Positions 15,500 to 23,612 of a stretch of 23,961 nt of DNA are shown here, one piece after another. The DNA is taken from contig JAJTBL010000003.1 of assembly GCA_021286925.1 (NCBI GenBank), positions 1-23,961 on the forward strand, in the 5' to 3' direction. The first letter of the stretch is position 1; each line of letters opens with the position of its first letter. Both the position numbers and the translations under genes were made by a program. Source of the DNA: Spirochaetia bacterium. Lineage in GTDB: Bacteria; Spirochaetota; Spirochaetia; Treponematales; Rectinemataceae. The notes under the pieces are model-generated. The model was not told where the DNA came from. It ran no database searches and saw only the letters and a list, made by a program, of their open reading frames with translations.

Positions 15500-16472
15500 A
15501 ATTCGGGCTCATTTTCACAAGCCAGGCTTTTACAAGCGGCGCAGCAAGAAATGCGAGCGGCGCGAGCAGCCGTTTTTCCCACCGCACTTCTTCATAATAA
15601 TCTTCAAGTGTTTTTCTTCTGAATTGCAGCATCGAATCTGCTTCATCCGAGTCGGCATACCATCCGCAATGAAAACTGTCCTTGGCGAAGAGTTCATCGG
15701 AGAGAAAATCCGAATTTCCCAGGCCGAAATACCTGAACATTCGATCCAGATAGGCTCTGAAGCTGGTTCTGCAGGCTGCTCCGCCGCCGATATTGAAAAC
15801 CTGCCCCCCGATGCCTGGCAGGACTGCGGCATTGGCAAAGGCTCTCCCCGCATCTTCGGTATGGATTATTTCGATTCGAGTTTCGGGAGGCATGGCAAAC
15901 AGCAATGGATCGAACGGCAGCCACTGTGCCCAGGCGACATAAGAAAGCCGCAGGATGACATATTCAAAACCCGATTGCGAAAGCAGCTGCTCGCATGCTG
16001 CCTTGGTCTGGCTGTAGACGTCAGAGGGGCGCAGGGGATCTTCTTTCTTGATCCAGAAGTCTTTGAGGCGGTCACCGTAGGTGGCGATGCTCGAAGCGAA
16101 AACAATGCGAGGGCGCAGATTGTTTTTTACGCAGACTGCAAGAATGTTTTGCAGGCCGCCGATATTGATGCTCCTGGTTTTAGCTTCATTGCGCTCTGAA
16201 GCGGGCGGAATGAGCGCCGCCAGGTGTATGATGGCGTCTGGACCGCCTTCAAAGGCAAGAAGTGCCCGCTCGACATCCTGCAATGATCTGACATCTCCGG
16301 TCATGAGACGGCATCCGCGCCAACGGGTCTTAATAAGATTATGCAATCCAGCCTTTGCGTTTTTCAGTGCGCTCGGGCTTTCGAAAATGACTGTTTCATG
16401 TCCCGCTCTGACACACGCATTCACCGTGCTTCTTCCGACATTTCCAAAACCGCCGGTAATTAGGATTTTCAT
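15429..16472 (-). CDS. NAD-dependent epimerase/dehydratase (extended short-chain dehydrogenase)
   Basis: A 347-residue extended SDR protein. The Rossmann loop is MKILITGGFGNVG (1-13), the HLAAL strand is at 83-87, SS is at 127-128 in VFASSIATYGD, and the catalytic YxxxK is Tyr153-Lys157 in YSQTK. These assign it to the sugar-nucleotide epimerase/dehydratase group, but the substrate is not readable. After about residue 250 the protein departs from the core. It ends with a hydrophobic stretch (LLAPLAFLAAPLVKAWLV) and a strongly basic tail, suggesting association with the membrane surface. ATG 16472 was chosen over ATG 16490 because GGAGG lies eight bases upstream and MKILITGG is the usual family start. 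Its 3' end overlaps the TetR gene by 71 bases. Confidence 0.85.
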   Translation of the reverse strand: MKILITGGFGNVGRSTVNACVRAGHETVIFESPSALKNAKAGLHNLIKTRWRGCRLMTGDVRSLQDVERALLAFEGGPDAIIHLAALIPPASERNEAKTRSINIGGLQNILAVCVKNNLRPRIVFASSIATYGDRLKDFWIKKEDPLRPSDVYSQTKAACEQLLSQSGFEYVILRLSYVAWAQWLPFDPLLFAMPPETRIEIIHTEDAGRAFANAAVLPGIGGQVFNIGGGAACRTSFRAYLDRMFRYFGLGNSDFLSDELFAKDSFHCGWYADSDEADSMLQFRRKTLEDYYEEVRWEKRLLAPLAFLAAPLVKAWLVKMSPNFKRKSKEREAGIRGHAQLKRRGI

Positions 16473-16502
16473 CGCATGCGCCTCCGCCATTCTTCAATGG
16501 TA

Positions 16503-16530
16503 AGTATATAATAAATGAACAATCATTCAA
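16503..16530 (-). promoter_or_regulatory. Predicted promoter of the epimerase gene
   Basis: On the minus strand TTGAAT (16530-16525), 16 bases, then TATACT (16508-16503). Transcription from about 16496 leaves a leader of some 24 bases that includes the GGAGG. The palindrome at 16516-16529 covers most of the -35 box and half of the spacer. Confidence 0.5.
16516..16529. promoter_or_regulatory. TetR-like palindromic operator in the epimerase promoter
   Basis: TGAACAATCATTCA has perfect outer TGAA/TTCA arms and an imperfect centre, the form of many TetR-family operators. A protein bound here would block the -35 box of the epimerase promoter. The TetR gene at 14867-15499 is the obvious candidate ligand. 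Confidence 0.45.
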
Positions 16531-16592
16531 CTAAAAAGTATCAATTTTCGAGGTTTTTCGGAAAATAGAAAAGCCCGAGAAGCTGCCTGGCT

Positions 16593-16625
16593 TGGAGCGC
16601 TTATGAAGCTCTTATTGACGCTCCA
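16593..16625. repeat. Inverted repeat upstream of alaS
   Basis: TGGAGCG (16593-16599) and CGCTCCA (16619-16625) are perfect inverted copies separated by 19 bases; the right arm starts inside the -35 box of alaS. Because it precedes the predicted start site, it is more likely a DNA element than an RNA leader. Confidence 0.35.
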
Positions 16626-16644
16626 GCAATTCCTATCGTACACT
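16615..16644 (+). promoter_or_regulatory. Predicted promoter placing the start site at the alaS ATG
   Basis: TTGACG (16615-16620), 18 bases, then TACACT (16639-16644). As at the asparaginase gene, exactly seven bases separate the -10 box from the ATG, and no Shine-Dalgarno is present (the bases before ATG read CTTCCGGCC). Confidence 0.4.
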
Positions 16645-16651
16645 TCCGGCC

Positions 16652-18418
16652 ATGATTACGATTCATGAACTGCGAAAGAAATATATCGAATTCTTCAAAT
16701 CAAAAGGACACGCGGAAATAAGCGGCAAGTCCCTCATCCCGGAAAATGATCCGACAGTTCTCTTTACCACTGCCGGCATGCATCCGCTGGTTCCCTATCT
16801 GCTGGGCGAGCCGCACCCGGCTGGGAAACGCCTGACTGACTACCAGAAATGCATACGCACCGGGGATATTGAAGCTGTCGGCGATCCGAGCCACCTGACT
16901 TTTTTTGAGATGCTCGGCAACTGGTCGCTCAGGGACTATTTTAAAAAGGAAGCTATCAGCTGGTCTTTCGAATTCCTGAAACTTTCCGTGACAGTTTTTG
17001 CCGGCGAAGACGGGATACCCCGCGATACCGATTCCGCGGAAATCTGGAAGTCACTCGGTATTCCCGAAGAACGCATTTACTTTTTACCGAGAGAAGACAA
17101 CTGGTGGGGCCCGGCGGGAGAAACCGGTCCATGCGGTCCCGACACCGAAATGTTTGTTGATACGGGCAAACCCGCCTGCGGTCCCGACTGCAAGCCCGGC
17201 TGTCATTGCGGGAAATATTTCGAAGTGTGGAATGATGTCTTCATGCAGTACAACAAGAACGCTGAAGGCAAGTATATTCCCCTCGCGGCCCCCTGCGTCG
17301 ATACCGGCATGGGCATTGAACGCACGGTCGCGATGCTGCAGGGCAAAAAATCGGTATATGAAACCGAAGCGTTTACGCCGATTCTCGCGGTGCTGGAAGA
17401 CATTTCGGGCAAGAAATATGGAGCGGAAGGCAATGATCCGGAAACAGACCGAAGCTTCAGGATCATCGCTGATCATGTGCGCACCGCTACCTTCATCCTT
17501 GGGGATCCGAAAGCGGTTTTACCCTCAAATATCGGGGCTGGCTATGTGCTGAGGCGAATTATCAGGCGAGCGGTCCGCCATGGCAGAAAGCTGGGCATCG
17601 AGGGGCCGTTCCTCTCAAAACCCGCACAGGTTGTGATTGAAAATTATGGAGCGCCTTATCCGGAACTGGTTGAAAACCGCCAGCGGATTGTCGATGAGCT
17701 GAAAGCCGAGGAAGAGAAATTTCTGGAAACCCTGCAAAAGGGTGAGCATGAATTTGAAAAAATGCTGCCCAATCTGCTGAAGAATCCCCAAAAAATCATG
17801 TCTGGGCGCCTGGCGTTCAAACTGTATGACACCTATGGTTTCCCCATCGAAATAACCGAAGAGCTGGCTGCGGAAAATGGGCTCAGCATCAATCGCCAGG
17901 AGTTCGATGAAGCCTACAAAAAACATCAGGAGCTTTCCCGTGCTGGCAGTGAACAGGTGTTCAAAGGCGGACTCGCTGATCATTCAGAAATCGCAACCCG
18001 ATACCACACGGCGACCCATCTTCTGCACAAAGCGCTGAGAATGGTCCTGGGCGATCATGTTGCGCAGAAGGGCAGCAATATCACGGCTGAACGCATGCGA
18101 TTCGACTTTTCCCATCCGGCGCCGATGACGAAGGAAGAACTGGAAAAAGTACAGGCAATCGTCAATGAGCAGATACAGCGTGATCTGCCGGTCAGCATGG
18201 CCATGATGGGACTCGATGAAGCGAAAGCCTCAGGCGCCATCGCGCTTTTTGGCGAAAAATATGAGCAGGTTGTCAAAGTATATACAATCGGCGATTTTTC
18301 CAAAGAAGTGTGCGGCGGTCCCCATGTCCAGCATACGGGAGAGCTGGGGAAGTTCCGCATTCAGAAGGAACAATCCTCAAGCGCCGGCGTCAGACGAATT
18401 TACGCTGTACTGGAATAA
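16652..18418 (+). CDS. alaS: Alanyl-tRNA synthetase, short form lacking the C-Ala domain
   Basis: A 588-residue class II synthetase that charges tRNA-Ala. The start MITIHELRKKYIEFFKSKGH, the TFFEMLGNWSLRDYF motif 2 (83-97), the GAGYVLRRIIRRAVRHG region (295-311) and the editing-domain metal site, His452 and His456 in HTATH plus Cys554 and His558 in CGGPH, are all intact. The usual bacterial enzyme is about 870 residues, and the missing part is exactly the C-terminal oligomerisation domain. A cysteine cluster (Cys161, Cys176, Cys180, Cys184, Cys186) near the aminoacylation site could bind a metal. Such short enzymes are known in spirochaetes and some other lineages, so this is a natural form and not a broken gene. 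It stands alone between the epimerase and a convergent hypothetical gene. Confidence 0.96.
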   Translation: MITIHELRKKYIEFFKSKGHAEISGKSLIPENDPTVLFTTAGMHPLVPYLLGEPHPAGKRLTDYQKCIRTGDIEAVGDPSHLTFFEMLGNWSLRDYFKKEAISWSFEFLKLSVTVFAGEDGIPRDTDSAEIWKSLGIPEERIYFLPREDNWWGPAGETGPCGPDTEMFVDTGKPACGPDCKPGCHCGKYFEVWNDVFMQYNKNAEGKYIPLAAPCVDTGMGIERTVAMLQGKKSVYETEAFTPILAVLEDISGKKYGAEGNDPETDRSFRIIADHVRTATFILGDPKAVLPSNIGAGYVLRRIIRRAVRHGRKLGIEGPFLSKPAQVVIENYGAPYPELVENRQRIVDELKAEEEKFLETLQKGEHEFEKMLPNLLKNPQKIMSGRLAFKLYDTYGFPIEITEELAAENGLSINRQEFDEAYKKHQELSRAGSEQVFKGGLADHSEIATRYHTATHLLHKALRMVLGDHVAQKGSNITAERMRFDFSHPAPMTKEELEKVQAIVNEQIQRDLPVSMAMMGLDEAKASGAIALFGEKYEQVVKVYTIGDFSKEVCGGPHVQHTGELGKFRIQKEQSSSAGVRRIYAVLE

Positions 18419-18432
18419 TCCAAAATAATGGA

Positions 18433-18468
18433 AGGGTTTTCAAAATGCTGCTGCAGTTTGAAAGCCCT
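18433..18468. terminator. Strong hairpin between convergent alaS and hypothetical gene
   Basis: AGGGTTTTCAAA (18433-18444) pairs with TTTGAAAGCCCT (18457-18468): 12 pairs including one G-T, and a further TGC/GCA stem inside the loop. It lies 14 bases after the alaS stop and 9 bases from the stop of the opposing gene. It has no U-tract on the plus strand, and a short T-rich run follows on the minus strand. It probably separates the two convergent transcripts. Confidence 0.55.
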
Positions 18469-18477
18469 GGCTGCCGA

Positions 18478-18966
18478 TTACAGGACACTTTTCTTCCGAA
18501 GGCCCTGGAAGGCTATATCGTTGTCCTCTCGGACAATACGCAGTATCCACGGGCCTTCTGTTTTTTCCTGCTCCCACCATATCTGCCGGATGAATTCCTC
18601 AAAGCCCTCGGAAGGATCGGAGAAATCATTTTTTCGCCACTGGCTAAAGAGGTAGTCTCCAGCTTTGACGGTCATCAGCGATGCTTGGTCAAAAGCCTGC
18701 GCCGGTTCTGTTTTCAAGCCTGCAAAAAGGGCTTCAGGCCAGGGTTTTTGTATGCGGGGACCGCTGTTAGGATCATCGATAATGAGCTTGGCGTCATCAA
18801 ACAGCCAGATGATTTCTTCACCAGGTATGGAAGCGAAGTCATGGGGAGAGCGCGCAACATTTCCCGCGCCGAGAAAAGTCTGATATTCGAGCGCTTTATG
18901 AAGGTGGAGGGTATACAGGGTTATTGACCGCATAGTTCGATAGTGCCTGAAGAGCGGAGCATTCAT
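18478..18966 (-). CDS. Conserved-looking hypothetical protein
   Basis: About 162 residues with no domain I recognise. The sequence reads as a soluble mixed alpha/beta protein. Features include ITLYTLHLHKALEYQTFLGAG near the start, the acidic IIWLFDDAKLIIDDP segment and a tryptophan-rich end (YLFSQW, QIWWEQ, PWILRI). There is no signal peptide or membrane helix. Composition and evenly spread residues favour this strand over the antisense frame. ATG 18966 has only a G-rich stretch upstream; an ATG at 18933 is an alternative start. It is convergent with alaS and divergent from dxs, with a short control region between them. No function can be given. Confidence 0.6.
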   Translation of the reverse strand: MNAPLFRHYRTMRSITLYTLHLHKALEYQTFLGAGNVARSPHDFASIPGEEIIWLFDDAKLIIDDPNSGPRIQKPWPEALFAGLKTEPAQAFDQASLMTVKAGDYLFSQWRKNDFSDPSEGFEEFIRQIWWEQEKTEGPWILRIVREDNDIAFQGLRKKSVL

Positions 18967-19051
18967 CAAGTACCCCGGTTATGTGCAATGCATGATTCCT
19001 TTTCGCGAATACTGGAAAAAGACCCGGATAGGTGATAGGCTGTTAAATGGT

Positions 19052-20977
19052 ATGAGTCTGCTCGAACACATTCATGATCCTCAGGATCTTAAAAATCTCA
19101 AGGAACGCGAGCTCAGAATTCTCGCCGAAGAAATTCGTGCAAAAATACTGAAGACGGTCAGGAAAAACGGAGGACATCTATCCTCAAATCTTGGAGTCAT
19201 CGAGCTCACCATTGCGTTGCATCGAGTTTTCGACTCACCGAAGGATGCCATAGTCTGGGATGTCGGGCATCAGAGCTATGCACACAAACTTTTAACGGGC
19301 AGAGCCAAAGCCTTCCGTTCGATTCGGAAAAAGGGCGGACTTTCCGGTTTTCCGAAACGAAGCGAAAGCATTCATGACATATTCGACACAGGACATTCAT
19401 CAACGTCGCTTTCATCGGCGCTGGGATTGCTTGAAGCCCGCAGCCGGCTAGGCCAGGAAGGTCATGTCATAGCGGTCATTGGAGATGGAGCGCTGACGGC
19501 GGGCATGGCATATGAAGCACTTGGAAACATCAGCCAGCTTGGACTGCCGCTCATCATAATTCTGAATGACAACAAGATGTCCATATCGCGGAATGTCGGT
19601 GCGGTGTCCCGCTATCTTTCCAGACTGTCAGCCAGCGTCCGATATCAGTCGTTCAGATCGGCTATCGATTCACTGCTCCTTAAAGTGCCGCATGCCGGCC
19701 CCCGGCTCCTCAGCCTTATTATAAGAGGCAAGCGCGCTGTCAAAGCGATTTTTTTCAAGGAAAATCTGTTTGCGGATTTCGGGCTTGAATATGTAGGGCC
19801 TATTGACGGCCACAATATTCCTGTGCTGCTGCAGGTGCTTGAAGAAGTAAAACAGATTGATCGTCCGGTTGTCGTTCATGTCGTGACTACAAAGGGCAAG
19901 GGCGATGAAAAGGCTGAGGATGACCCCGAGCAATTCCATGGTATTGCGCCGGCTTGCCCCGATGAATCAGAAGGAAACCCTCGTACAAAACCGAGCCGCA
20001 CGGTAACCTTCACTGAGATTTTTGGATCGGAGATCGCAGCTTTAGCAGTCCAAGAACCGAGATTGTCAGCGGTAACCGCTGCCATGGCGAAGGGGACAGG
20101 GCTTTCAGTCATGAAAAAGCTGTATCCTTCAAGAGTCTATGACGTCGGGATCGCGGAGCAGCATGCAGTAACCTTTGCGGCGGGGCTTGCGAGGGGCGGT
20201 TTGAAACCGGTCGTGGCCATATATTCGACCTTCCTTCAGCGTGCGGTGGATCAGGTTTTTCAGGATGTGGCCCTTGCTGATTTGCCGGTCATTTTCGCGG
20301 TGGACCGGGCTGGGGCTGTTGGCGATGACGGGGAAACGCATCAGGGGCTTTATGACATCGCCATTTTCAAATCGATGCCGAATCTGATTCTGCTTGCGCC
20401 GTCGAGCGCGGGTGAATTGAAGCTTGCTCTTCACTATGCTGTTTCGCAGAACCATCCGGTCATGATACGATTTCCCAAGGATGCGGTTTCTTGCGAAGAG
20501 CTTGCTCTGGCGGCGGATTTTTCATCTGGACGCGGCGTATTTGTGCGCAAAAACAACCTGTCCCGCCTGCTTGTCTGCGCGGCAGGCCCGCTGGCTATGA
20601 CTGCGGCTGTTGTCTCGGACCGGCTGCAGAGGGAAGGCGTGCCGGTCGATGTTTTCAATCTGCGTTTTCTGAAACCGCTTGATACTGAATACCTTACAGC
20701 CCTTTTCAGGCAGTACGAGCGCATTGTCAGCATCGAGGACGGAGTTGTAAGAGGCGGAATCGGCGAGTCTCTGCAAAGTGTTTTGGCATCTGCGGGAATT
20801 TCGGTTCCGCTGACCTGCATGGGGTTTTCGGAAAACCCGCTCCCCCAGGCTGCCCGGGCTGAACTTCTGGCATCCGCCTGTCTCGATGAAGCCGGGCTGT
20901 ATGCAGCGCTGAAAAAACAGGCAAATTTCGAAAAAGGAGCCTTGCCCAGTGAAACAATCACTGCTGCTTGCAAATGA
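19052..20977 (+). CDS. dxs: 1-deoxy-D-xylulose-5-phosphate synthase
   Basis: A thiamine-diphosphate enzyme of 641 residues that condenses pyruvate and glyceraldehyde 3-phosphate, the first step of the MEP isoprenoid pathway. Visible signatures are GGHLSSNLGVIELT (40-53), WDVGHQSYAHKLL (69-81), the cofactor motif GDGALTAGMAYEALGN (144-159) with NDNKMSI (172-178), GPIDGHN (249-255), the catalytic Glu369 in IAEQHAVTFAAGLA, and DRAGAVGDDGETHQG. Length and motif order are normal. ATG 19052 (MSLLEHIHDPQDLK) is taken as the start because it matches where family members begin; starts at 18983 or 18992 would add about 20 residues, and neither option has a strong ribosome site. It is the first gene of a five-gene operon and overlaps folP by 29 bases. 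Confidence 0.96.
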   Translation: MSLLEHIHDPQDLKNLKERELRILAEEIRAKILKTVRKNGGHLSSNLGVIELTIALHRVFDSPKDAIVWDVGHQSYAHKLLTGRAKAFRSIRKKGGLSGFPKRSESIHDIFDTGHSSTSLSSALGLLEARSRLGQEGHVIAVIGDGALTAGMAYEALGNISQLGLPLIIILNDNKMSISRNVGAVSRYLSRLSASVRYQSFRSAIDSLLLKVPHAGPRLLSLIIRGKRAVKAIFFKENLFADFGLEYVGPIDGHNIPVLLQVLEEVKQIDRPVVVHVVTTKGKGDEKAEDDPEQFHGIAPACPDESEGNPRTKPSRTVTFTEIFGSEIAALAVQEPRLSAVTAAMAKGTGLSVMKKLYPSRVYDVGIAEQHAVTFAAGLARGGLKPVVAIYSTFLQRAVDQVFQDVALADLPVIFAVDRAGAVGDDGETHQGLYDIAIFKSMPNLILLAPSSAGELKLALHYAVSQNHPVMIRFPKDAVSCEELALAADFSSGRGVFVRKNNLSRLLVCAAGPLAMTAAVVSDRLQREGVPVDVFNLRFLKPLDTEYLTALFRQYERIVSIEDGVVRGGIGESLQSVLASAGISVPLTCMGFSENPLPQAARAELLASACLDEAGLYAALKKQANFEKGALPSETITAACK

Positions 20978-21794
20978 CAAAAGGCTGGAAATCGGCAAAA
21001 AGCCGATCATCATGGGAATTGTCAATATTACCCCTGATTCGTTTTTCCCGGACAGCAGGAAACTGGATCCGGAGCGTGCCGTTGAACATGCGGTGCGCCT
21101 GCTCGGTGAGGGCGCGGACATCCTGGATTTCGGGGCGGAATCCTCACGGCCTGGTTCCAAGCCTGTCTCTCTAGAAGAAGAACGGGAACGGTTAATTCCG
21201 GTTTTAAAGGCCTTCAGAAGACGATCGAACGCGCCTGTCTCCGTGGATACCCGCCATTCCGGCATCGCCCGCGAAGCTCTGGATGAAGGAGCGGACATTA
21301 TCAATGATATTACAGCGCTGGGTGACCCAATGATGGCCAGAGTCGTCGCGGATGCCAAAGCGGCCCTCGTGCTGATGCACATGCAGGGAGAACCGGCAAC
21401 CATGCAGGAAAATCCGAGCTATCAGGATTGCGCGGGCGAGGTTCGCGATTTTTTAAAAGCTCGTGCGGAAAAGGCGCTCGAGGCAGGGGTGGGGCATGAG
21501 CGTATTGTTTTGGATCCGGGAATCGGTTTCGGTAAATTGCTGCAACACAATCTTGATTTGCTGTCACGATTGTATTTGCTTATAGAGACTGGATATCCTG
21601 TTTTAGTCGGCATGTCCAGAAAACGTTTTGTCGGAGAAATCACCGGTAAAGCTGTGGAAGAAAGGCTCGCCGGCAGTTTGGGGGCGGCTTGCGCCGCCTG
21701 GGCAAATGGCGCCAGCATTTTCAGGGTGCATGATGTCGCGGCAACCAAAGACGCGCTTTCCGTTTTCACCGCCCTGACGGGCGAGCAGGAGTAG
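20949..21794 (+). CDS. folP: Dihydropteroate synthase
   Basis: A 281-residue TIM-barrel enzyme that joins p-aminobenzoate to the pterin pyrophosphate in folate synthesis, and the target of sulfonamides. Signatures are MGIVNITPDSFFPDS (22-36), FGAESSRPGSKPVS (loop 2, with ESSRPG in place of the more usual ESTRPG), SVDTRHSGIAREALDEGADIINDI, HMQGEPATMQ, VLDPGIGFGK, GMSRKRFVGE and the C-terminal RVHDV. The start is GTG 20949, supported by AAGGAG (20934-20939) nine bases upstream; this puts it 29 bases inside dxs. The stop is two bases before the cdaA start, consistent with one transcript. No other folate gene is visible here. Confidence 0.96.
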   Translation: MKQSLLLANDKRLEIGKKPIIMGIVNITPDSFFPDSRKLDPERAVEHAVRLLGEGADILDFGAESSRPGSKPVSLEEERERLIPVLKAFRRRSNAPVSVDTRHSGIAREALDEGADIINDITALGDPMMARVVADAKAALVLMHMQGEPATMQENPSYQDCAGEVRDFLKARAEKALEAGVGHERIVLDPGIGFGKLLQHNLDLLSRLYLLIETGYPVLVGMSRKRFVGEITGKAVEERLAGSLGAACAAWANGASIFRVHDVAATKDALSVFTALTGEQE

Positions 21795-21796
21795 CC

Positions 21797-22600
21797 ATGG
21801 ATTTGCGAGCGGTTTCTGCTTTTTTCTTCGCCTATATCCGGCCTGTTCTGGATGTACTGCTTCTTGCCTACCTCATCTACAACACTTATTTGATATTAGT
21901 GCGAACACAGGCAGTCCAGCTGGTGCGGGGCATTCTCCTGCTCGCGGCAATCTACGCTTTTGCGTTTTTTCTTCAGCTTTCCACGGTCACCTGGATACTG
22001 AGCATTGTGGCACCGGGATTGGTCATCGGTCTGGCCATTATTTTTCAGCCCGAACTGCGGAAAATATTCATGCACCTCGGACAGGGGCGCTTTTTTAAGA
22101 CCACATCGCTTCAGCGAACCAGCCAGATAGAAGCGGCGGTAACTGCCGCAGAAATGCTGGCCCAGTCCCGACGCGGCGCGCTCATTGTCTTTGCCCGCGG
22201 AGTCGGCCTCAAAGAAATCATCGACAAAGGGATCAAGCTGGACGCCATTCTGAGCTCGAGCCTTTTGGTAACTATATTTGCGCATGACAATCCCCTGCAT
22301 GACGGAGCGGCGATTATTCAGGATAACCGGATAGCTGCAGCGGCATGTTTTTTGCCGCTTTCCGAACAGCAGGATATCAAGAAAACCTTCGGCTCACGGC
22401 ATCGGGCGGCACTGGGGCTCTCAGAACAATCTGACGCCGTGGTGCTGATTGCGTCAGAAGAAACCGGAGCGTTGTCGTTGGCGTATGATTCGAAGCTGTA
22501 TTATGCCTTGAGCGGGGATCAAATCCGAACCAAACTGGCGCAGTTGCTGGAAGGCAACGAACAGGAAGCTGCCGACGAGGAAAATCAGTATGAGATATGA
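21797..22600 (+). CDS. cdaA: Diadenylate cyclase, CdaA (DacA) type
   Basis: A 267-residue membrane enzyme that makes cyclic di-AMP from two ATP. Three hydrophobic helices (about residues 10-34, 42-60 and 65-84) form the N-terminal anchor. The DAC domain follows, with FAHDNPLHDGAAII (Asp169-Gly-Ala) and GSRHRAALGLSE (Arg201-His-Arg), the two catalytic signatures; both are intact, so it should be active. It starts two bases after folP with an AGGAG in the folP stop region, and its last 11 bases overlap the cdaR-like gene. The cdaA-cdaR pairing matches the known regulator pair. In Firmicutes glmM comes next; here acpS occupies that place. No phosphodiesterase or c-di-AMP receptor is visible in the window. 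Confidence 0.95.
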   Translation: MDLRAVSAFFFAYIRPVLDVLLLAYLIYNTYLILVRTQAVQLVRGILLLAAIYAFAFFLQLSTVTWILSIVAPGLVIGLAIIFQPELRKIFMHLGQGRFFKTTSLQRTSQIEAAVTAAEMLAQSRRGALIVFARGVGLKEIIDKGIKLDAILSSSLLVTIFAHDNPLHDGAAIIQDNRIAAAACFLPLSEQQDIKKTFGSRHRAALGLSEQSDAVVLIASEETGALSLAYDSKLYYALSGDQIRTKLAQLLEGNEQEAADEENQYEI

Positions 22601-23591
22601 AAAATATCTTGCGGCGGTCCTTCACAACTGGCCGTCCAAGGTTCTTGCTCTCGCGTTTGCCCTGATGCTGATGGTGTTTTTCAATCTGACACGGCTTGAA
22701 CAGCGCATTATCAACGTTCCGCTCGCGGTGTCCCTGAACGATGAAATGGCGCTATCCACCCAGCTCCCGCGCACTGTCAGGATTGTCCTCAAAGGTGAGC
22801 GCGATACCATCTATGGAATCAGGGAAGATGATATTTCTGCTTATCTTGAACTGTCTGGTATCAAATCTGAGGGTGCCTACCGGATTCCCATTAAGCTCGA
22901 AAAACGCGGCAACGCCCTTTCTGCAGATCCGCTCGAAATTGCCGCAGAGCCTCTGGAAATAGCGGTAGGCCTTGAGAAAAAGGCAATTAAAACCGTGCCG
23001 GTGACCCCCTCTTTCAAAGGCTTTTTGGAGCCCGGATATGAACTTTCTTCCTTTGATATACAGCCGCCTGAAATTGTCATCTCAGGACCGGCTGGTCTCA
23101 TCGCCAGAACCTCGGACGTATCGACCGATATCATCGAACTGAACGGCAAGCGAAGCGATTTCAGCATCCAGGTCAGGATTATGAAGAAAGATCCGCTAAT
23201 TACGCTGGAAGGCAAAGATACGATTGCCTTTTCCGCCAAAATCAAAAAAAGCATGCAGGCTCAGACAATTGAGAATATCAGAATTGCTGTAAAAAACCTT
23301 CCTTCGGGGCTCACAGTCTCTGAGCCCCTGCTTTCTGGCGTCGCACGGGTAGCGGCCGCGGAAGGCATTGCTCTGCCGACGCAGGACAGCGGGTTTCTCT
23401 ATGTGGACGCACAAGGGATCAAGAAGCCTGGCGTGTATACCTTGCCGGTTAAAGCAGAAAACCTGCCCGGCATTGTCATCGATACCTTCGAGCCGCAGGA
23501 AGTTCAGCTGGCGATTGAATCGCTGGGCGTAGCCGGAGGAGTTTCGGCAGGCGGGCAGGGGAATTCAGGGCAGAACAGCCAGAAGCCGTGA
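22590..23591 (+). CDS. cdaR: YbbR-domain protein, CdaR-type regulator of diadenylate cyclase
   Basis: A 333-residue protein with one membrane helix (about residues 16-32) after a short cytoplasmic start, and a large external part made of several YbbR repeats. The repeat cores read VPLAVSLN..., VPVTPSFKGFLEPGYELSSFDIQPPEIVISGP and two more diverged units ending at GIVIDTFEPQEVQLAIE. In Firmicutes the equivalent protein binds and modulates CdaA, and the 11-base overlap with cdaA supports the same partnership. The last 20 residues are rich in Gly, Gln and Ser and look disordered. ATG 22590 is close to the cdaA stop, and translation is probably coupled. The gene ends 21 bases before the AcpS start. 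Confidence 0.9.
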   Translation: MRYEKYLAAVLHNWPSKVLALAFALMLMVFFNLTRLEQRIINVPLAVSLNDEMALSTQLPRTVRIVLKGERDTIYGIREDDISAYLELSGIKSEGAYRIPIKLEKRGNALSADPLEIAAEPLEIAVGLEKKAIKTVPVTPSFKGFLEPGYELSSFDIQPPEIVISGPAGLIARTSDVSTDIIELNGKRSDFSIQVRIMKKDPLITLEGKDTIAFSAKIKKSMQAQTIENIRIAVKNLPSGLTVSEPLLSGVARVAAAEGIALPTQDSGFLYVDAQGIKKPGVYTLPVKAENLPGIVIDTFEPQEVQLAIESLGVAGGVSAGGQGNSGQNSQKP

Positions 23592-23612
23592 ATGGCAGGA
23601 GTCAAGACAGCG

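Noticed and set aside
15102..16199. A 365-codon plus-strand open frame through the TetR end and antisense to the epimerase
   Set aside because: Both the TetR and epimerase frames carry clear family motifs; this frame has none and uses Cys/Arg/Phe in a shadow-like way.
18310..18927. A 205-codon plus-strand frame overlapping the alaS end and the hypothetical gene
   Set aside because: It begins inside alaS in another frame, crosses the hairpin and lacks domain features; the minus-strand frame has a more protein-like composition.
19013..19041. Possible promoter before dxs (TAGGCT with a poor -35)
   Set aside because: The -35 matches badly and the distance to the start is uncertain, so no promoter is called for the dxs operon.
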